A stretch of DNA of 64,000 nucleotides from Cellulosilyticum sp. I15G10I2 (GTDB lineage Bacteria > Bacillota > Clostridia > Lachnospirales > Cellulosilyticaceae). Position numbers and translations under genes: made by a program. The stretch covers positions 186,001 through 250,000 of the forward strand of contig NZ_FMMP01000007.1 of assembly GCF_900095725.1 (NCBI RefSeq), written 5' to 3'. The notes below the pieces were generated by a model. The model searched no databases. It was given only the letters and a program-made list of their open reading frames with translations, and was not told the origin of the DNA. Shown one piece after another: positions 27,360 to 36,984 of the stretch (positions are counted from its first letter, which is position 1; every line of letters starts with the position of its first letter).

Positions 27360-28456
27360 GCGATCGCCTCCTCTTTAACGGCTTGAGCTTTTGCCTTTTT
27401 TACATTACGTTTTTTATTGAGATTAAACAGTTCCCTGCCTACTACAAAGATAATAATCATCCCTTGAATCATATAAATAACTGCTGTTGGAACATTTGTC
27501 AGCATCTGCATCTTATTGGCACCGCTGCGAAGCACCCCAAACAATACACTTGATACACCTATCCCTATAGGATTATTCCCTCCTAAAAGTGCAACTGCTA
27601 TACCATCAAAACCATAATTTGCTGAAAAGTTCTGTATGAGTCGAAGCTGAACAGCTATAATTTCAATACATCCTCCAAGACCTGCAAAGCCGCCTGCAAG
27701 AAACATAGAAAGCATGCTGTTCTTTTTAAGATTCATCCCCGCATATTGTCCAGCACTGGGATTAAGCCCTACAACTCTCATCTCATACCCTTTTGCAGTA
27801 TGCCAAAGAAATAGATAGTAAAGTAAAATACCTATGAGTGCTATAAACAATCCGGCATGCAGTCTTGTACCTTCTAAAATTCTTGGGAGCTGCGCACTTT
27901 TTAGTACTTGCACGGACTGCGGATAACTGCTATTTTCCATATCCTTTATAGGTCCTGTTACACAAAAGCTTATAATATTAACAGCAACGTAATTTAACAT
28001 GATCGTCGTAATGAGCTCACTTGCCCCAAAACGGATTTTAATCGCCCCTACAATAAAACCATAAAGCGCCCCTCCAAGAAATCCAGCTACAAGTGTCAAT
28101 ATAATATGCAGTGGTGACGGAAGTCCTGAAAAGTTAGTACCCACAATGGTTGCAAACAAAGCTCCGATATAGAGCTGCCCCTCAGCTCCAAGGTTAATGA
28201 GTCCACACCGCTTTGCTATAGCATAGCTTAAAGCTGTAAAAACCAGGGGAATAGCTTTAATGAGGGTTTCACTAACGGCATTTAAACTTCCAAGTGATCC
28301 GCTCAGCAAACCACGATAGGCCGCTAAGGCATCAAATCCCAATATATTAATAATGATTCCTCCAATAAATAGTGCCATTAAAATGGCTATTATCGGATAA
28401 TACATTTGCTTTGTAAAGCTTACTACTTTTTGTTTAAATAAAGTTAGTGGTGCCAT
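27356..28456 (-). CDS. nucleoside ABC transporter permease (NupP/YufP-like)
   Basis: 366-residue permease with about ten helices, LINLGAEGQLYIGALFA and GYEMRVVGLNPSAGQYAGMN. AAGGAGG lies 6 bases before the ATG. It is separated from the binding-protein gene by 682 bases that hold two large hairpins, so it may be expressed at a lower level than the lipoprotein. Confidence 0.9.
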   Translation of the reverse strand: MAPLTLFKQKVVSFTKQMYYPIIAILMALFIGGIIINILGFDALAAYRGLLSGSLGSLNAVSETLIKAIPLVFTALSYAIAKRCGLINLGAEGQLYIGALFATIVGTNFSGLPSPLHIILTLVAGFLGGALYGFIVGAIKIRFGASELITTIMLNYVAVNIISFCVTGPIKDMENSSYPQSVQVLKSAQLPRILEGTRLHAGLFIALIGILLYYLFLWHTAKGYEMRVVGLNPSAGQYAGMNLKKNSMLSMFLAGGFAGLGGCIEIIAVQLRLIQNFSANYGFDGIAVALLGGNNPIGIGVSSVLFGVLRSGANKMQMLTNVPTAVIYMIQGMIIIFVVGRELFNLNKKRNVKKAKAQAVKEEAIA

Positions 28457-28557
28457 TTCGATCCTCCTTATTGCTATTTCTAGGCTGGTTTATTGTAGTT
28501 AAGTGATAAATTTGACGGTCTTTCTTTTCTTAATCTCCTATATAAAGTCCGCTTGGC

Positions 28558-28632
28558 AGTCAGGGGATATCTTTTGCCTCTCCCGCCTCCCCACTGCCAA
28601 ACCCGAGCCTGGTCAAAAGACATCCCCTGACT
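28558..28632. repeat. long hairpin inside the nucleoside-transporter operon
   Basis: Arms 28558-28576 and 28614-28632 pair over 19 bases with one mismatch (core AGTCAGGGGAT/ATCCCCTGACT) around a 37-base GC-rich loop. It is far more GC-rich than its surroundings. No T-run follows, so it is probably a stability or processing element, or a mobile-element relic, rather than a terminator. Confidence 0.65.
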
Positions 28633-28931
28633 ACCTCTCTAGTCTTCTTCAATTGTAGATCTATTAGATAAAATAAGACAAAATTTATAGTTCTAGTTGC
28701 AGAATTAGATTAAATATCGTCTATCTACATTACTTTAAATCTTCGTATTTCAATAGTACTTAATCTCTTAATTTCTATGCCCTAATTTCTTTTTTAAAAG
28801 CTAGTAATATTTTTATCACCTTAAAGTTTAAGATGAATAGCGAGACTGGCTGGGTTGTTTTCAATTCTACCTTGATTTGGTTGTGACAGACTGTCTGAAG
28901 TCTAACTTCTACCTAGGTGTTCGAAAATGTA

Positions 28932-29122
28932 GCAGAGGGAGATTTTAGGGTTCGGAAGTTGCCTCTGGAGTATTTCGTGAAGAAAATCTTAGCAGTTTAT
29001 TCAAATGGTACTTAGCTCGCACTGTTTGAGCGTATGCGAGTTTGCGGCGTTCATTTGAAGAAAGTGCTTAGATTTTTAGAAATACGCAAGTGAGCAACTG
29101 GAGAACCCTAAAATTCCCCTGC
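28932..29122. repeat. 191-bp nested inverted repeat (MITE-like or mRNA-stabilising structure)
   Basis: Outer arms GGGAGATTTTAGGGTTC/GAACCCTAAAATTCCCC; inside them, in order, AGTTGC/GCAACT, GTATTTC/GAAATAC, AAATCT/AGATTT, AGCA/TGCT, TTCAAATG/CATTTGAA and CTCGCA/TGCGAG. The whole element folds as one long rod with small internal loops. It starts 16 bases after the BMP gene stop. No ORF or transposase lies inside. Terminal inverted repeats without coding capacity are MITE-like; a 3' stabiliser of the lipoprotein mRNA is equally possible. Between the two hairpins, 28633-28931 shows no other feature. Confidence 0.7.
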
Positions 29123-29138
29123 GGACCCTTTTAAAGTT

Positions 29139-30188
29139 TTACTTCAACGCAATGCTGATATTACCAGCTGCAAGCTCCTTATAAACATCCTCTATTTTAG
29201 CACGATCTTCATCTAAAAGACCTTCAGCTCCTGGTAACCATCCAGCAAGATAGATTACACCTTGAGCTGCCCCCATTTTTATAACCTCTGTACCAAACTT
29301 ACCATCTAGGTATGCTTGATAGGCACTTTCATACGCTATAGATGTATCTTTAACAACTTCTACAATAAGGGCTCCTGGTGCCATTTCTGCCTGACCAAGA
29401 CCTGATGCGATTGCTTTTACTTTACCCTCTTCTGCTGCTTCTAAAACACCAAGACCAGATTGATTTGCCATAGGTGCAATAGCATCAACACCTGCTTCAA
29501 TCATAGCTTTTGCTGTTTCTTTAGCCTTATTAACATCATCCATACTGCCAGTTACTGCAATATTAACTTTAACTGAAGGATCAACATAACCTGCACCTTG
29601 TTCAAATCCTTTACTGCCGTTAATGATTGGTGTAATTTCAAGTCCACCTACAAAACCAACTTGTTTGCTCTTAGTCGCTACCGCTGCGATTGCTCCCATC
29701 ATAAAGCCTTGTTCTTCATCAGCGATTTGGATGCTTATTACATTATCAACTGCAACACCGCCATTGATGATAACAAACTGTGTCTCAGGAAAATCCTTAG
29801 AAACTTCTAGGGTTACATCTTTATAGCTGTTAGTGGCAAGAAAAATAACATCATAACCTTCTGTCGCATATGTACGAATACTATCAGCCAGCGAAGATAC
29901 TGGTACATTTTCTTGATAAGAAATTTCTGCACCCATTTCTTCAATCTTTTTAATACCTTTATAAGCTGTTGCATTCCAGCTCATATCACTAATAGGACCT
30001 TCCATAATTAAAGCGACACGTTTAGGTGACGTACTTTCTTCTGCTGGTGTTTCGACTGCTGGTGCTGCAGCTTCTGCTACCTTTGGAGCCTCTTCTTTTA
30101 CAGGCGTACTTGCACATCCCGCTAATGCTCCCATCATCATAACCATAGATAATAATAATCCTGCTTTTTTAACTAAACCTTTTTTCAT
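29139..30188 (-). CDS. BMP-family nucleoside-binding lipoprotein
   Basis: 349-residue lipoprotein (lipobox ALAGC) with an acidic/Ala linker and a BMP/Med domain (PKRVALIMEGPISDMSWNATAYKGI; GFVGGLEITPIINGSKGFEQGA). Family members such as Bacillus NupN and Treponema PnrA bind purine nucleosides. GGAGG lies 7-8 bases before the ATG. First gene of the operon; preceded by a 229-base leader with a terminator and a near-consensus promoter. Confidence 0.9.
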   Translation of the reverse strand: MKKGLVKKAGLLLSMVMMMGALAGCASTPVKEEAPKVAEAAAPAVETPAEESTSPKRVALIMEGPISDMSWNATAYKGIKKIEEMGAEISYQENVPVSSLADSIRTYATEGYDVIFLATNSYKDVTLEVSKDFPETQFVIINGGVAVDNVISIQIADEEQGFMMGAIAAVATKSKQVGFVGGLEITPIINGSKGFEQGAGYVDPSVKVNIAVTGSMDDVNKAKETAKAMIEAGVDAIAPMANQSGLGVLEAAEEGKVKAIASGLGQAEMAPGALIVEVVKDTSIAYESAYQAYLDGKFGTEVIKMGAAQGVIYLAGWLPGAEGLLDEDRAKIEDVYKELAAGNISIALK

Positions 30189-30267
30189 AACATTTCCTCC
30201 TTATATTTTGGTTTTTTATATTTGCCCTAATTTTTTAGTTTAGAGAAATTTTCAGTTATACTGGCTT

Positions 30268-30417
30268 AAAAAATAAAAAGCACCTACTAAAATAGGTGCT
30301 GTTAAACAGCCCGTATTTTAGCAGATGCAACTTCGTTGTCGCTAATATTATTTTTAAAAGCTAATTATTTTCAACAAACCAATTATTTCCTCACACTAAA
30401 ATTGTTTAGTGAAATTA
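30268..30417 (-). promoter_or_regulatory. structured leader with terminator/antiterminator, candidate riboswitch
   Basis: Reading on the minus strand, the leader ends in an intrinsic terminator (AGCACCTA/TAGGTGCT plus TTTTTATTTTTT, 30264-30300). The upstream segment CTGCTAAAATA can pair with TATTTTAGTAG, which includes part of the terminator stem, so the two folds exclude each other. Further upstream is a possible AAACAATT/AATTGGTTT stem. I do not find the conserved core of the purine riboswitch. The arrangement is that of a transcription-attenuating sensor; class and ligand are unassigned. Confidence 0.55.
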
Positions 30418-30423
30418 AAATTT

Positions 30424-30452
30424 ATTATAGGAGATACTTGTAATAAAGTCAA
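30424..30452 (-). promoter_or_regulatory. sigma-A promoter of the nucleoside-transporter operon
   Basis: On the minus strand TTGACT (30452-30447), 17-base spacer, TATAAT (30429-30424). It starts only 15 bases after the end of the upstream chemoreceptor gene, with no terminator between. Confidence 0.8.
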
Positions 30453-30467
30453 GTTAAATTTTCTTTT

Positions 30468-32501
30468 TTATAATTTAAACCTGCTAATTATAGTCTGCAT
30501 GTTTTGTGCAAGATCTGCAAGTCCTTCACTGGCACTAGCTATCTCCTCCATAGAAGCTGTCTGTTCTTCAACAGACGCTGATACTTCTTGGGTTGAAACA
30601 GAATTTTCTTCTGCTATAGCGGATAAATTTTGTATGGTACTTAGTATTTCATCCTTCATTTTATCCATCTGTTTACTAGAATTATTAAGTTTTTTTACTA
30701 ATTGTTCTGATGCTTGTATGGCCTCAGATATACTCATATATTTATTTTTACTATTCTCCACACGATCTTGTTGTTCATTTAAAATAACTGATACATTTTC
30801 CATAATTTCTACAGAAGCCTTTGAATTATTTTGAAGTTCACGCACCACTTCATCAATTGCTTTAGTTGATATAGTAGACTGTTCTGCAAGCTTTCTGATT
30901 TCTTCTGCAACTACTGCAAATCCTCTTCCTGCTTCTCCAGCTCTTGCAGCTTCAATAGCGGCATTTAGGGCTAGTAAATTGGTTTGATCAGCTATAAAAC
31001 CAATAACTGTACTTGCTTCTCCAATTTTATTTACGCTGTCATTTGTTTTAATAATACCCTGCTGTACCTTGTGAGTTGCTTCTCTGCTTTCACCTGAAAT
31101 CTTGGCTAGTTTTTCAATCTCTCCTAGCCCCTCATCAATAGCCTCACCCACTTTTTGAGAGGCACTACTAAGATTCTGTATATAAGTTAGATCTGTTTCT
31201 ATTGCCTCACCAAGTTTCATAGCCTTTGAAGCACCTTCTTCTGTATTTTGAGCTTGCTCGGAAGCGCCTCTTGCAATCTCTTCTACTGCTTTTGATACTT
31301 GCTCTGCAGCATGGGCTGATTGCTCGGAAGTAGCTGTCATTTGTTCTGATGAGGACGCCATTTGTTCTGATGAACGACTAATCTCATTTATAATGTTTCT
31401 AAGATTATCGGTGATACTTTGCAGTGCCTTTGATAGTCCTCCAATCTCATCTTTTTTATTAAGTAGATCGGTTGGAACGTTCTGTGTAATATCTAAATCA
31501 GCTATTTTTTTAGAGTGTTTTGTAATTGCAATAATGGGTTTTGCAATAGCGTTACCTACCAGATAGGCAGAAGCTATACTTATCAGCAGAATAATAAGTG
31601 TGATGACCAAAGTATCTCTGCGAAGATTTGAAAGTGCTCCTAGTACCTCTTGTCTATCAGCTGTAATCACTAAAGACCAGTTTGTATTTGCAATAGGTGC
31701 ATAGCCCGCATATAAATGATCGCCATTATAAAAATACTCTCCAATACCAGTTTTTTCCTCAAGGACTTTAGTTACTAAGGCTGCCAGCGACTTAACTGTC
31801 TCATCTTCCTTAACTTGTTCAATCGCATTAAATCGTTCAGATACTAAATCTCTATTAGAATGTCCTACAACTGTCCCAGTGCTATCAAGAATATACCCAT
31901 ATCCCTCTTCACCAAAACCTATCGTATCAGAAATAATACTCAGTGCATTACCATCTCTGCGGCCTATTAAAGCTGCCACTACCTTTCCTTGTTTTTGAAT
32001 AGGTGCCGCATACATTAATACCAGTTCATTTGTAACGCCGCTAATTATTAACTCGGATGTATTTACCTCACCCGCAAGTGCCTTTTTAACATATTCTCGA
32101 TCCCCTAAATCTTTGGTTGACCCATCATTGTAATAAGCCATCCCATCAGGATGAACAACCGCAAGCGCTAAGAAATCCGTTCGCTCTACCTGTTTTTCTA
32201 GTTCAGCGCGTTGGATCTCCCAATTCATGCTTTCAATCGCATCAGTACTTGCAAGCATCTGCAACACATGCTTTTGCGTTTCAACCCTACTTTCAACAAA
32301 TCGTGCCCCTTCATAAGCTAGTGCTTGTAGTCCTTTTTCTGCTTCATTACGAACACCCTGACTAGCATTTTGTAATGTGGAGATTCCAAGGGCTATACAT
32401 ACCATACCGACCAAAGTTGAAAAGCCAACAATTAATTTTGTTTTAATGCTCTTTGTTCTATCATTTTTCACCTTAATATTCTTTGTTTTAATCTTTTTCA
32501 T
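30468..32501 (-). CDS. methyl-accepting chemotaxis protein (Cache type)
   Basis: 677 residues: basic N-terminus, TM helix (about 22-42), Cache-type ligand-binding region (about 50-290, with [16 protein letters not shown] and [10 protein letters not shown]), TM helix (about 295-315), HAMP (about 315-370) and a cytoplasmic signalling domain (about 400-677) with the conserved hairpin tip [20 protein letters not shown]. It closely resembles the neighbour at 32853-34901, indicating tandem duplication. GGAGG lies 7 bases before the ATG. No terminator was found downstream before the nucleoside-transporter promoter. Confidence 0.93.
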   Translation of the reverse strand: MKKIKTKNIKVKNDRTKSIKTKLIVGFSTLVGMVCIALGISTLQNASQGVRNEAEKGLQALAYEGARFVESRVETQKHVLQMLASTDAIESMNWEIQRAELEKQVERTDFLALAVVHPDGMAYYNDGSTKDLGDREYVKKALAGEVNTSELIISGVTNELVLMYAAPIQKQGKVVAALIGRRDGNALSIISDTIGFGEEGYGYILDSTGTVVGHSNRDLVSERFNAIEQVKEDETVKSLAALVTKVLEEKTGIGEYFYNGDHLYAGYAPIANTNWSLVITADRQEVLGALSNLRRDTLVITLIILLISIASAYLVGNAIAKPIIAITKHSKKIADLDITQNVPTDLLNKKDEIGGLSKALQSITDNLRNIINEISRSSEQMASSSEQMTATSEQSAHAAEQVSKAVEEIARGASEQAQNTEEGASKAMKLGEAIETDLTYIQNLSSASQKVGEAIDEGLGEIEKLAKISGESREATHKVQQGIIKTNDSVNKIGEASTVIGFIADQTNLLALNAAIEAARAGEAGRGFAVVAEEIRKLAEQSTISTKAIDEVVRELQNNSKASVEIMENVSVILNEQQDRVENSKNKYMSISEAIQASEQLVKKLNNSSKQMDKMKDEILSTIQNLSAIAEENSVSTQEVSASVEEQTASMEEIASASEGLADLAQNMQTIISRFKL

Positions 32502-32773
32502 TTTTATCCTCCTTTTTATTTATACTCTATTTATCCGCAATTAAAACAGTTAATTATGCTATTAATTTGAACACCAAATAAGCCCTCTTAACCCTGATAT
32601 ATGAATAAATTATCTATGGATAAAGAATAGCTTGGTTTAATTATATCGTTAAAAATGTATCATAGCAACAAATACTTAGGTATATTTTATCATTTTCGTG
32701 TATATTGTGTAATATTTTGACAATTATTGCAAAACTATTAGTTTAAATTTAGTCTCTTATTTATTTATAATGT

Positions 32774-32812
32774 AAAAAGCTACTTCTCCTTATCTAAAGA
32801 GAAATAGCTTTT
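32774..32812. terminator. terminator between the two chemoreceptor genes
   Basis: AAAAAGCTACTTCTC pairs with GAGAAATAGCTTTT. The same hairpin recurs at 35281-35317 after the RNase H gene, evidence for the extent of the duplication. The remainder of 32502-32852 holds the upstream region of the first chemoreceptor, similar to that of the second. Confidence 0.75.
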
Positions 32813-32826
32813 GCATCATTTATTGT
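32794..32826 (-). pseudogene. remnant of the 3' end of rnhA
   Basis: Eleven minus-strand codons read TINDAKAISL-stop, matching the RNase HI C-terminus AMDEAKAISL-stop at 27 of 33 bases. They sit in the same position relative to a chemoreceptor upstream region and the same hairpin. Best explained as carried along in the tandem duplication of the chemoreceptor. The short length leaves a convergent terminator sequence possible. Confidence 0.5.
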
Positions 32827-32852
32827 ATTGATTCACCGTTACCTTTTCATTT

Positions 32853-34901
32853 TTATAATTTAAATCTGCCAATTATAGTCTGCATGTTTTGTGCAAGATC
32901 TGCAAGTCCTTCGCTGGCACTAGCTATCTCTTCCATAGAAGCTGTCTGTTCTTCTATCGATGCAGATACTTCTTGAGTTGACACAGAATTCTCTTCGGCA
33001 ATAGCCGATAGGCTCTGGAGTGTATTTAGAATTTCATCTTTCATTTTCTCCATCTCCTGTCCGGAAACATTAAGCTTTTCTACTGCTTGTTCTGCAACTT
33101 GTATCGCATTAGCTATTGTAATATATTTGTCTTTACTGCTAGCTGCTCGGCTTTGCTGATCCTTTAAAATAACCGCAACCTTCTCCATAATTTCAACAGA
33201 TGCATTGGAATTGCCTTGAAGCTCTCGTACAACTGCATCGATTGTTTTTGTAGAGGCTGTAGACTGCTCTGCTAACTTTCTAATCTCTTCTGCAACTACT
33301 GCGAAGCCTCTGCCGGCTTCCCCCGCTCTGGCTGCTTCAATCGCAGCATTTAAAGCTAGTAAGTTTGTCTGATCTGCAATAAAGCCAATCACAGTACTTG
33401 CTTCTCCAATTCGACTTACACTCTCATTGGTTTTAAGAATACCCTGCTGTACTTTAGTCGTTGCCTCTTGGCTCTCATCAGAAATTTCAGCTAGTTTTTC
33501 AATCTCCTTAAGTCCCTCACTAACAGCTTCTCCAACCTTTTGGGAAGCCTTGTTGAGCGCCTGCATGTACGTAATATCTGCTTCTATTACCTTTCCAAGT
33601 GCCACACCTTGCTCGGCACCTGACTCTGTGCTGTTTGATTGTTCTAATGCACCTTTTGCAATCTCTTCCACTGTTTTTGAGACTTGTTCTGCTGCTTGAG
33701 CTGACTGCTGAGAAATGGCAGTCATTTGCTCAGATGAGGATGCAATCTGATCTGATGCACTGCTGATCTCTGTAATAATACTTCTCAGACTTTCTGTGAT
33801 CTTTTGTAGCGCACTACCCAAAGCACCAATCTCATCTTGTCTATTAAGAAGTTCTTCCGGCACCTGGTCTGCAAGTACCAAATCAGCTATTTTCCCCGAG
33901 TGCAGTGTAATAGCTGCAATAGGCTTTGCTATAGAATTGCCTACTAAATACGTTGCTATAATGCTTATGATGAAAATAATAAATGTAATAATAAGGGTAT
34001 TCATGCGAAGGCTTGAGAGTGCCCCCAGTACTTCTTGCTTATCGGCAGTAACAACTAAAGTCCAGTCGCTATTTTGAATTGATGCGTAACCCGCATATAA
34101 ATGGTTACCATTATAGAAATATTCTCCTACACCTTCTTGTTCTTCAAGCGCTCTAGTAAACATTGCGGCAAGAGTTTTTAAAGTCTCCTTCTCTTCGGCC
34201 TCTTTTATCGGATTAAACTGTCCAAAAACAAGATCTCTGTTAGGATGTCCCACGACAGTTCCGTTACTGTCAATAATATACCCATATCCTTTTTCTCCAA
34301 AACCTATCATATCAGAAATAATACTTAAGGCGCTGCCATTTCTACGTCCTATTAAAACACCAACTACTTGTCCTTGTTTATAAATCGGTGCAGCATACAT
34401 TAAGACTAACTCATTAGTCACCCCACTGATAATTAATTCTGATGTATTCGTCTCACCTTTAAAAGCCCTTATTACATAATCTCTATCGCCCAGTTCTTTA
34501 GTCGTCCCGTCGTTATAATAAGCCATACCGCCTGGACGTACAATAGCCATAGCTAAGAAGTCTGTTTTTTCTACCTGTCGATTCATCTCTGCACGCTGAA
34601 GTTCCCAATCCATACTTTCAATATCCGCTGTCCCTGCTAACATCTCCAGCACTTGCTTTTGGGTATCAATTCTGCTTTCTACAACCCGTGCACCCTCTTT
34701 GGCCAATGCTTTTAATCCTTTTTCTGCTTCTTTTCTCAGACCATTGCTTGCATTTTGCAGCGATGCCATACCCAGTCCTATAGATACCATGCACATTAAT
34801 GCAGAAAAACCCAGGATTAGCTTTGTCTTAATGCTTTTTGACTTAACAATGCCACCCTTAATCACCTTTGTTTTAATACGTTTCATTTTTATTCTTTTCA
34901 T
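32853..34901 (-). CDS. methyl-accepting chemotaxis protein (Cache type), paralogue
   Basis: 682-residue receptor with the same plan as its neighbour: two TM helices, Cache-type region, HAMP and a signalling domain ending in an almost identical tail ([20 protein letters not shown]). The start at 34901 is chosen because GAGGGG lies 6 bases upstream; the frame extends to 34997 without a ribosome binding site. The sensory region is more diverged from the paralogue than the signalling domain, so ligand specificity probably differs. Confidence 0.92.
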   Translation of the reverse strand: MKRIKMKRIKTKVIKGGIVKSKSIKTKLILGFSALMCMVSIGLGMASLQNASNGLRKEAEKGLKALAKEGARVVESRIDTQKQVLEMLAGTADIESMDWELQRAEMNRQVEKTDFLAMAIVRPGGMAYYNDGTTKELGDRDYVIRAFKGETNTSELIISGVTNELVLMYAAPIYKQGQVVGVLIGRRNGSALSIISDMIGFGEKGYGYIIDSNGTVVGHPNRDLVFGQFNPIKEAEEKETLKTLAAMFTRALEEQEGVGEYFYNGNHLYAGYASIQNSDWTLVVTADKQEVLGALSSLRMNTLIITFIIFIISIIATYLVGNSIAKPIAAITLHSGKIADLVLADQVPEELLNRQDEIGALGSALQKITESLRSIITEISSASDQIASSSEQMTAISQQSAQAAEQVSKTVEEIAKGALEQSNSTESGAEQGVALGKVIEADITYMQALNKASQKVGEAVSEGLKEIEKLAEISDESQEATTKVQQGILKTNESVSRIGEASTVIGFIADQTNLLALNAAIEAARAGEAGRGFAVVAEEIRKLAEQSTASTKTIDAVVRELQGNSNASVEIMEKVAVILKDQQSRAASSKDKYITIANAIQVAEQAVEKLNVSGQEMEKMKDEILNTLQSLSAIAEENSVSTQEVSASIEEQTASMEEIASASEGLADLAQNMQTIIGRFKL

Positions 34902-35047
34902 CTTAAACCCCTCTTTGGTTATAATATATCTACCCGCCTTAAAAATCTTGATTATTCTATTAATTTTCACAACAAAAAAAGCCTCCTTAACCCTCATACA
35001 TAAATGAATTATCTGGTTAAAGAAAAGCTTGTAGAATCAAACTGCAG

Positions 35048-35081
35048 CCAATTGCCTGCTTGTCATTACCCTGGCCATTGG
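35048..35081. repeat. hairpin in the leader region of the second chemoreceptor
   Basis: CCAAT-t-GCC (35048-35056) and GGC-c-ATTGG (35073-35081), inside a GC-rich island of about 55 bases in an AT-rich gap (34902-35298). No riboswitch core recognised. The rest of that gap shows only similarity to the upstream region of the other chemoreceptor. Confidence 0.4.
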
Positions 35082-35280
35082 ATTTTTATCGCTACCTTTT
35101 GATAACTTCGCTCTTAATAAAGTTATAAGATTATTTTAATGCGTCTTAATATCCTAATTATAACTACAAGAATATGGTATTGCAATAAGTATTTGCGTAT
35201 ATTATGTCATTTTTATAACTATTGTGTTGTATTTTGTAAATTCCCGTCCCATTTCCTTTGTTTTTCTTCATTATACGACA

Positions 35281-35317
35281 AAAAGCTACTTCTCTCACTT
35301 ATAGAGAAATAGCTTTT
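35281..35317. terminator. terminator overlapping the rnhA stop
   Basis: AAAAGCTACTTCTC/GAGAAATAGCTTTT with a 9-base loop. The 5' arm on the minus strand encodes the last residues of RNase HI. Second copy of the hairpin at 32774-32812. Confidence 0.7.
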
Positions 35318-35760
35318 GCCTCATCCATTGCCTTATTAGCTAGCTGATCAGCCTTATTATTACCCGCATTATCTGCATGACCTTTAACCTGTATAAATGT
35401 TATATCTGTAAATTCTTTTCTAAGTTCATAAAGCGTCATCCATAACTCTTTATTCTCAACAGGCTTTTTTTGTGAGTTGATCCAGCCTTTTTTTACCCAG
35501 CCATACACCCACTCTGTGATACCCTTTACTACATATACACTGTCCATAACTACTTCTACCGGCATATCCTTTTTTGTGATTGCTTTTAAACCTTCTATAC
35601 AAGAAGTAAGCTCCATTATATTATTAGTCGTATTACGAGCGGCACCATATAATTCTTTTGTCTTCCCCTTATAAGTGAGGTAGACTCCCCATCCGCCTAT
35701 ATTATTTTCTTTACCATTACCCCTACATCCGCCGTCACAGTATATATACACTTTATCCAA
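35299..35760 (-). CDS. rnhA: ribonuclease HI
   Basis: 153-residue RNase HI, which cuts the RNA strand of RNA:DNA hybrids. All four catalytic carboxylates are visible: Asp9 (YCDGGCRGNG), Glu50 (IMELTS), Asp73 (VMDSVYV) and Asp138 (NNKADQLA), and the KGHADNAGN loop is present. Length is standard. The stop lies within a hairpin terminator. Confidence 0.93.
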   Translation of the reverse strand: MDKVYIYCDGGCRGNGKENNIGGWGVYLTYKGKTKELYGAARNTTNNIMELTSCIEGLKAITKKDMPVEVVMDSVYVVKGITEWVYGWVKKGWINSQKKPVENKELWMTLYELRKEFTDITFIQVKGHADNAGNNKADQLANKAMDEAKAISL

Positions 35761-35953
35761 TAGACCTGCTCCTTCTGATAAGCATCCGCTTATCTTTAAA
35801 TTTATAGTTTTATATTATCATATTTTTAGATACTTTTTAAGGGTTTCTACTACCAAATAAAGGATCGCTTATTAGTCTGGTTGTTCCATCAAGCATTGTA
35901 TAATATAATAAATAGATCGAGTTAACTCCAATACTACACAGAAGGTGATTGCT

Positions 35954-36286
35954 ATAAAACTCTTATTTATATGCAGCAGAAATAAATGGCGCAGTCTCAC
36001 TGCTGAAAAAATATTTAGCAGCTTAAATGGATATGATGTAAGATCTGCCGGAACCGAAGCTAATGCCCGCATTAAAGTAACAGAGGGTCATATTGGCTGG
36101 GCAGATATCATATTTACTATGGAGAAGAAGCACTTAAGACGAATTAAGGATAAGTTTGGGTATCTTCTCTATGACAAGCGAGTGATCTGCCTTAATATCC
36201 CTGATGACTATGCATTTATGGATGAGGAATTAATACAGCTCTTGAAATGCCGAGTATCAGAATATATTGATATAGAAAATAATTAA
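35954..36286 (+). CDS. low-molecular-weight phosphotyrosine phosphatase-like protein
   Basis: About 110 residues. The P-loop CSRNKWRS (C-X5-R) near the N-terminus matches the small predicted tyrosine phosphatase family (COG4551-like), whose members begin with M-K-L-L-F-x-C-S. Aligning to that puts the start at ATA (35954), with GAAGG 8-9 bases upstream. The only in-frame GTG (35945) overlaps the ribosome binding site. A non-AUG start (ATA, or ATT at 35948) is therefore likely. The usual C-terminal general-acid loop may be IPDDY. Substrate unknown. Confidence 0.7.
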   Translation: MKLLFICSRNKWRSLTAEKIFSSLNGYDVRSAGTEANARIKVTEGHIGWADIIFTMEKKHLRRIKDKFGYLLYDKRVICLNIPDDYAFMDEELIQLLKCRVSEYIDIENN

Positions 36287-36317
36287 ACGATATAACTACT
36301 CAGCTTCACTCTAATTA

Positions 36318-36359
36318 CAAAAAAACTACTTCCAGGTTATGACTTGAAAGTAGTTTTTT
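36318..36359. terminator. bidirectional terminator
   Basis: AAAACTACTTcCAGG/CTTGaAAGTAGTTTT, with A- and T-runs either side. Shared by the phosphatase-like gene and the convergent radical SAM operon. Confidence 0.85.
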
Positions 36360-36387
36360 ATAAGTTAGGATATGTTTTATAAATCTT

Positions 36388-36984
36388 TTATAGCATCGGC
36401 CTTACTCTAAGCTTAATTTGCATTTCATCAGCTATCTTTTCACAAGCACTTCGCTGTTCTCTATTTAAGAGGTCTACAACTGTAAAAGTAACATCACCTA
36501 TGTACTTTTTACACTCTGCACCAAACTTAAGAAGACTAGGAAAGGCTTCCTCACCAAAACAAGGTCTTACAAGGTTCATATAGTCTTGTTGATTGGGGGC
36601 ATTAAGGCTGATGGATACTTCGTCGATCTTGCCCGCAAGAAGCGGTGCTGTTTCTTTGCCATGAATAAGATCTGCCAAGCCATTTGTGTTAAGTCTTATT
36701 TTAACTTTACTTTTTGCCCTAATATATTCACAGACCTGAATAACCACATCCAGCCTTTCAAGAGGCTCGCCATAACCGCAAAAAACAACGGATTCGTAGC
36801 TGTCTAAATCATGCTTTTCAAATGCCTCTAACACTTCTTTTAGAGAAGGCTCATGGTTTAGCCAGAGGTTATCAGCACCATGTACCCCATCACTTTCTTG
36901 TCTGACACAAAAGGTACAGGCACAAGGACACTTATTCGTTAAATTGACATATAAACTATCGTGTATTGTATATAAAATTGTCAT
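36388..36984 (-). CDS. radical SAM protein, TatD-associated type
   Basis: 198-residue small radical SAM enzyme with the cluster motif C-x3-C-x2-C (CACTFC segment after NKCP), the Gly-rich GYGEPLERLD, and NTNGLADLIHG and SISLNAPN motifs. This matches a family often encoded next to the TatD nuclease. No tatD is present here; instead it follows an ECF S-component gene directly (36984 is shared). Start MTILYTIHDSLYVNLTNKCP. Reaction unknown. Confidence 0.8.
   Translation of the reverse strand: MTILYTIHDSLYVNLTNKCPCACTFCVRQESDGVHGADNLWLNHEPSLKEVLEAFEKHDLDSYESVVFCGYGEPLERLDVVIQVCEYIRAKSKVKIRLNTNGLADLIHGKETAPLLAGKIDEVSISLNAPNQQDYMNLVRPCFGEEAFPSLLKFGAECKKYIGDVTFTVVDLLNREQRSACEKIADEMQIKLRVRPML

Noticed and set aside
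32502-32852. Possible c-di-GMP riboswitch before the chemoreceptors
   Set aside because: No conserved GEMM core or tetraloop-receptor sequences are present; only shared AT-rich upstream sequence.
35872-36072. 66-codon minus-strand frame overlapping the phosphatase-like gene
   Set aside because: No ribosome binding site, and the opposite strand carries a recognisable C-X5-R phosphatase motif.
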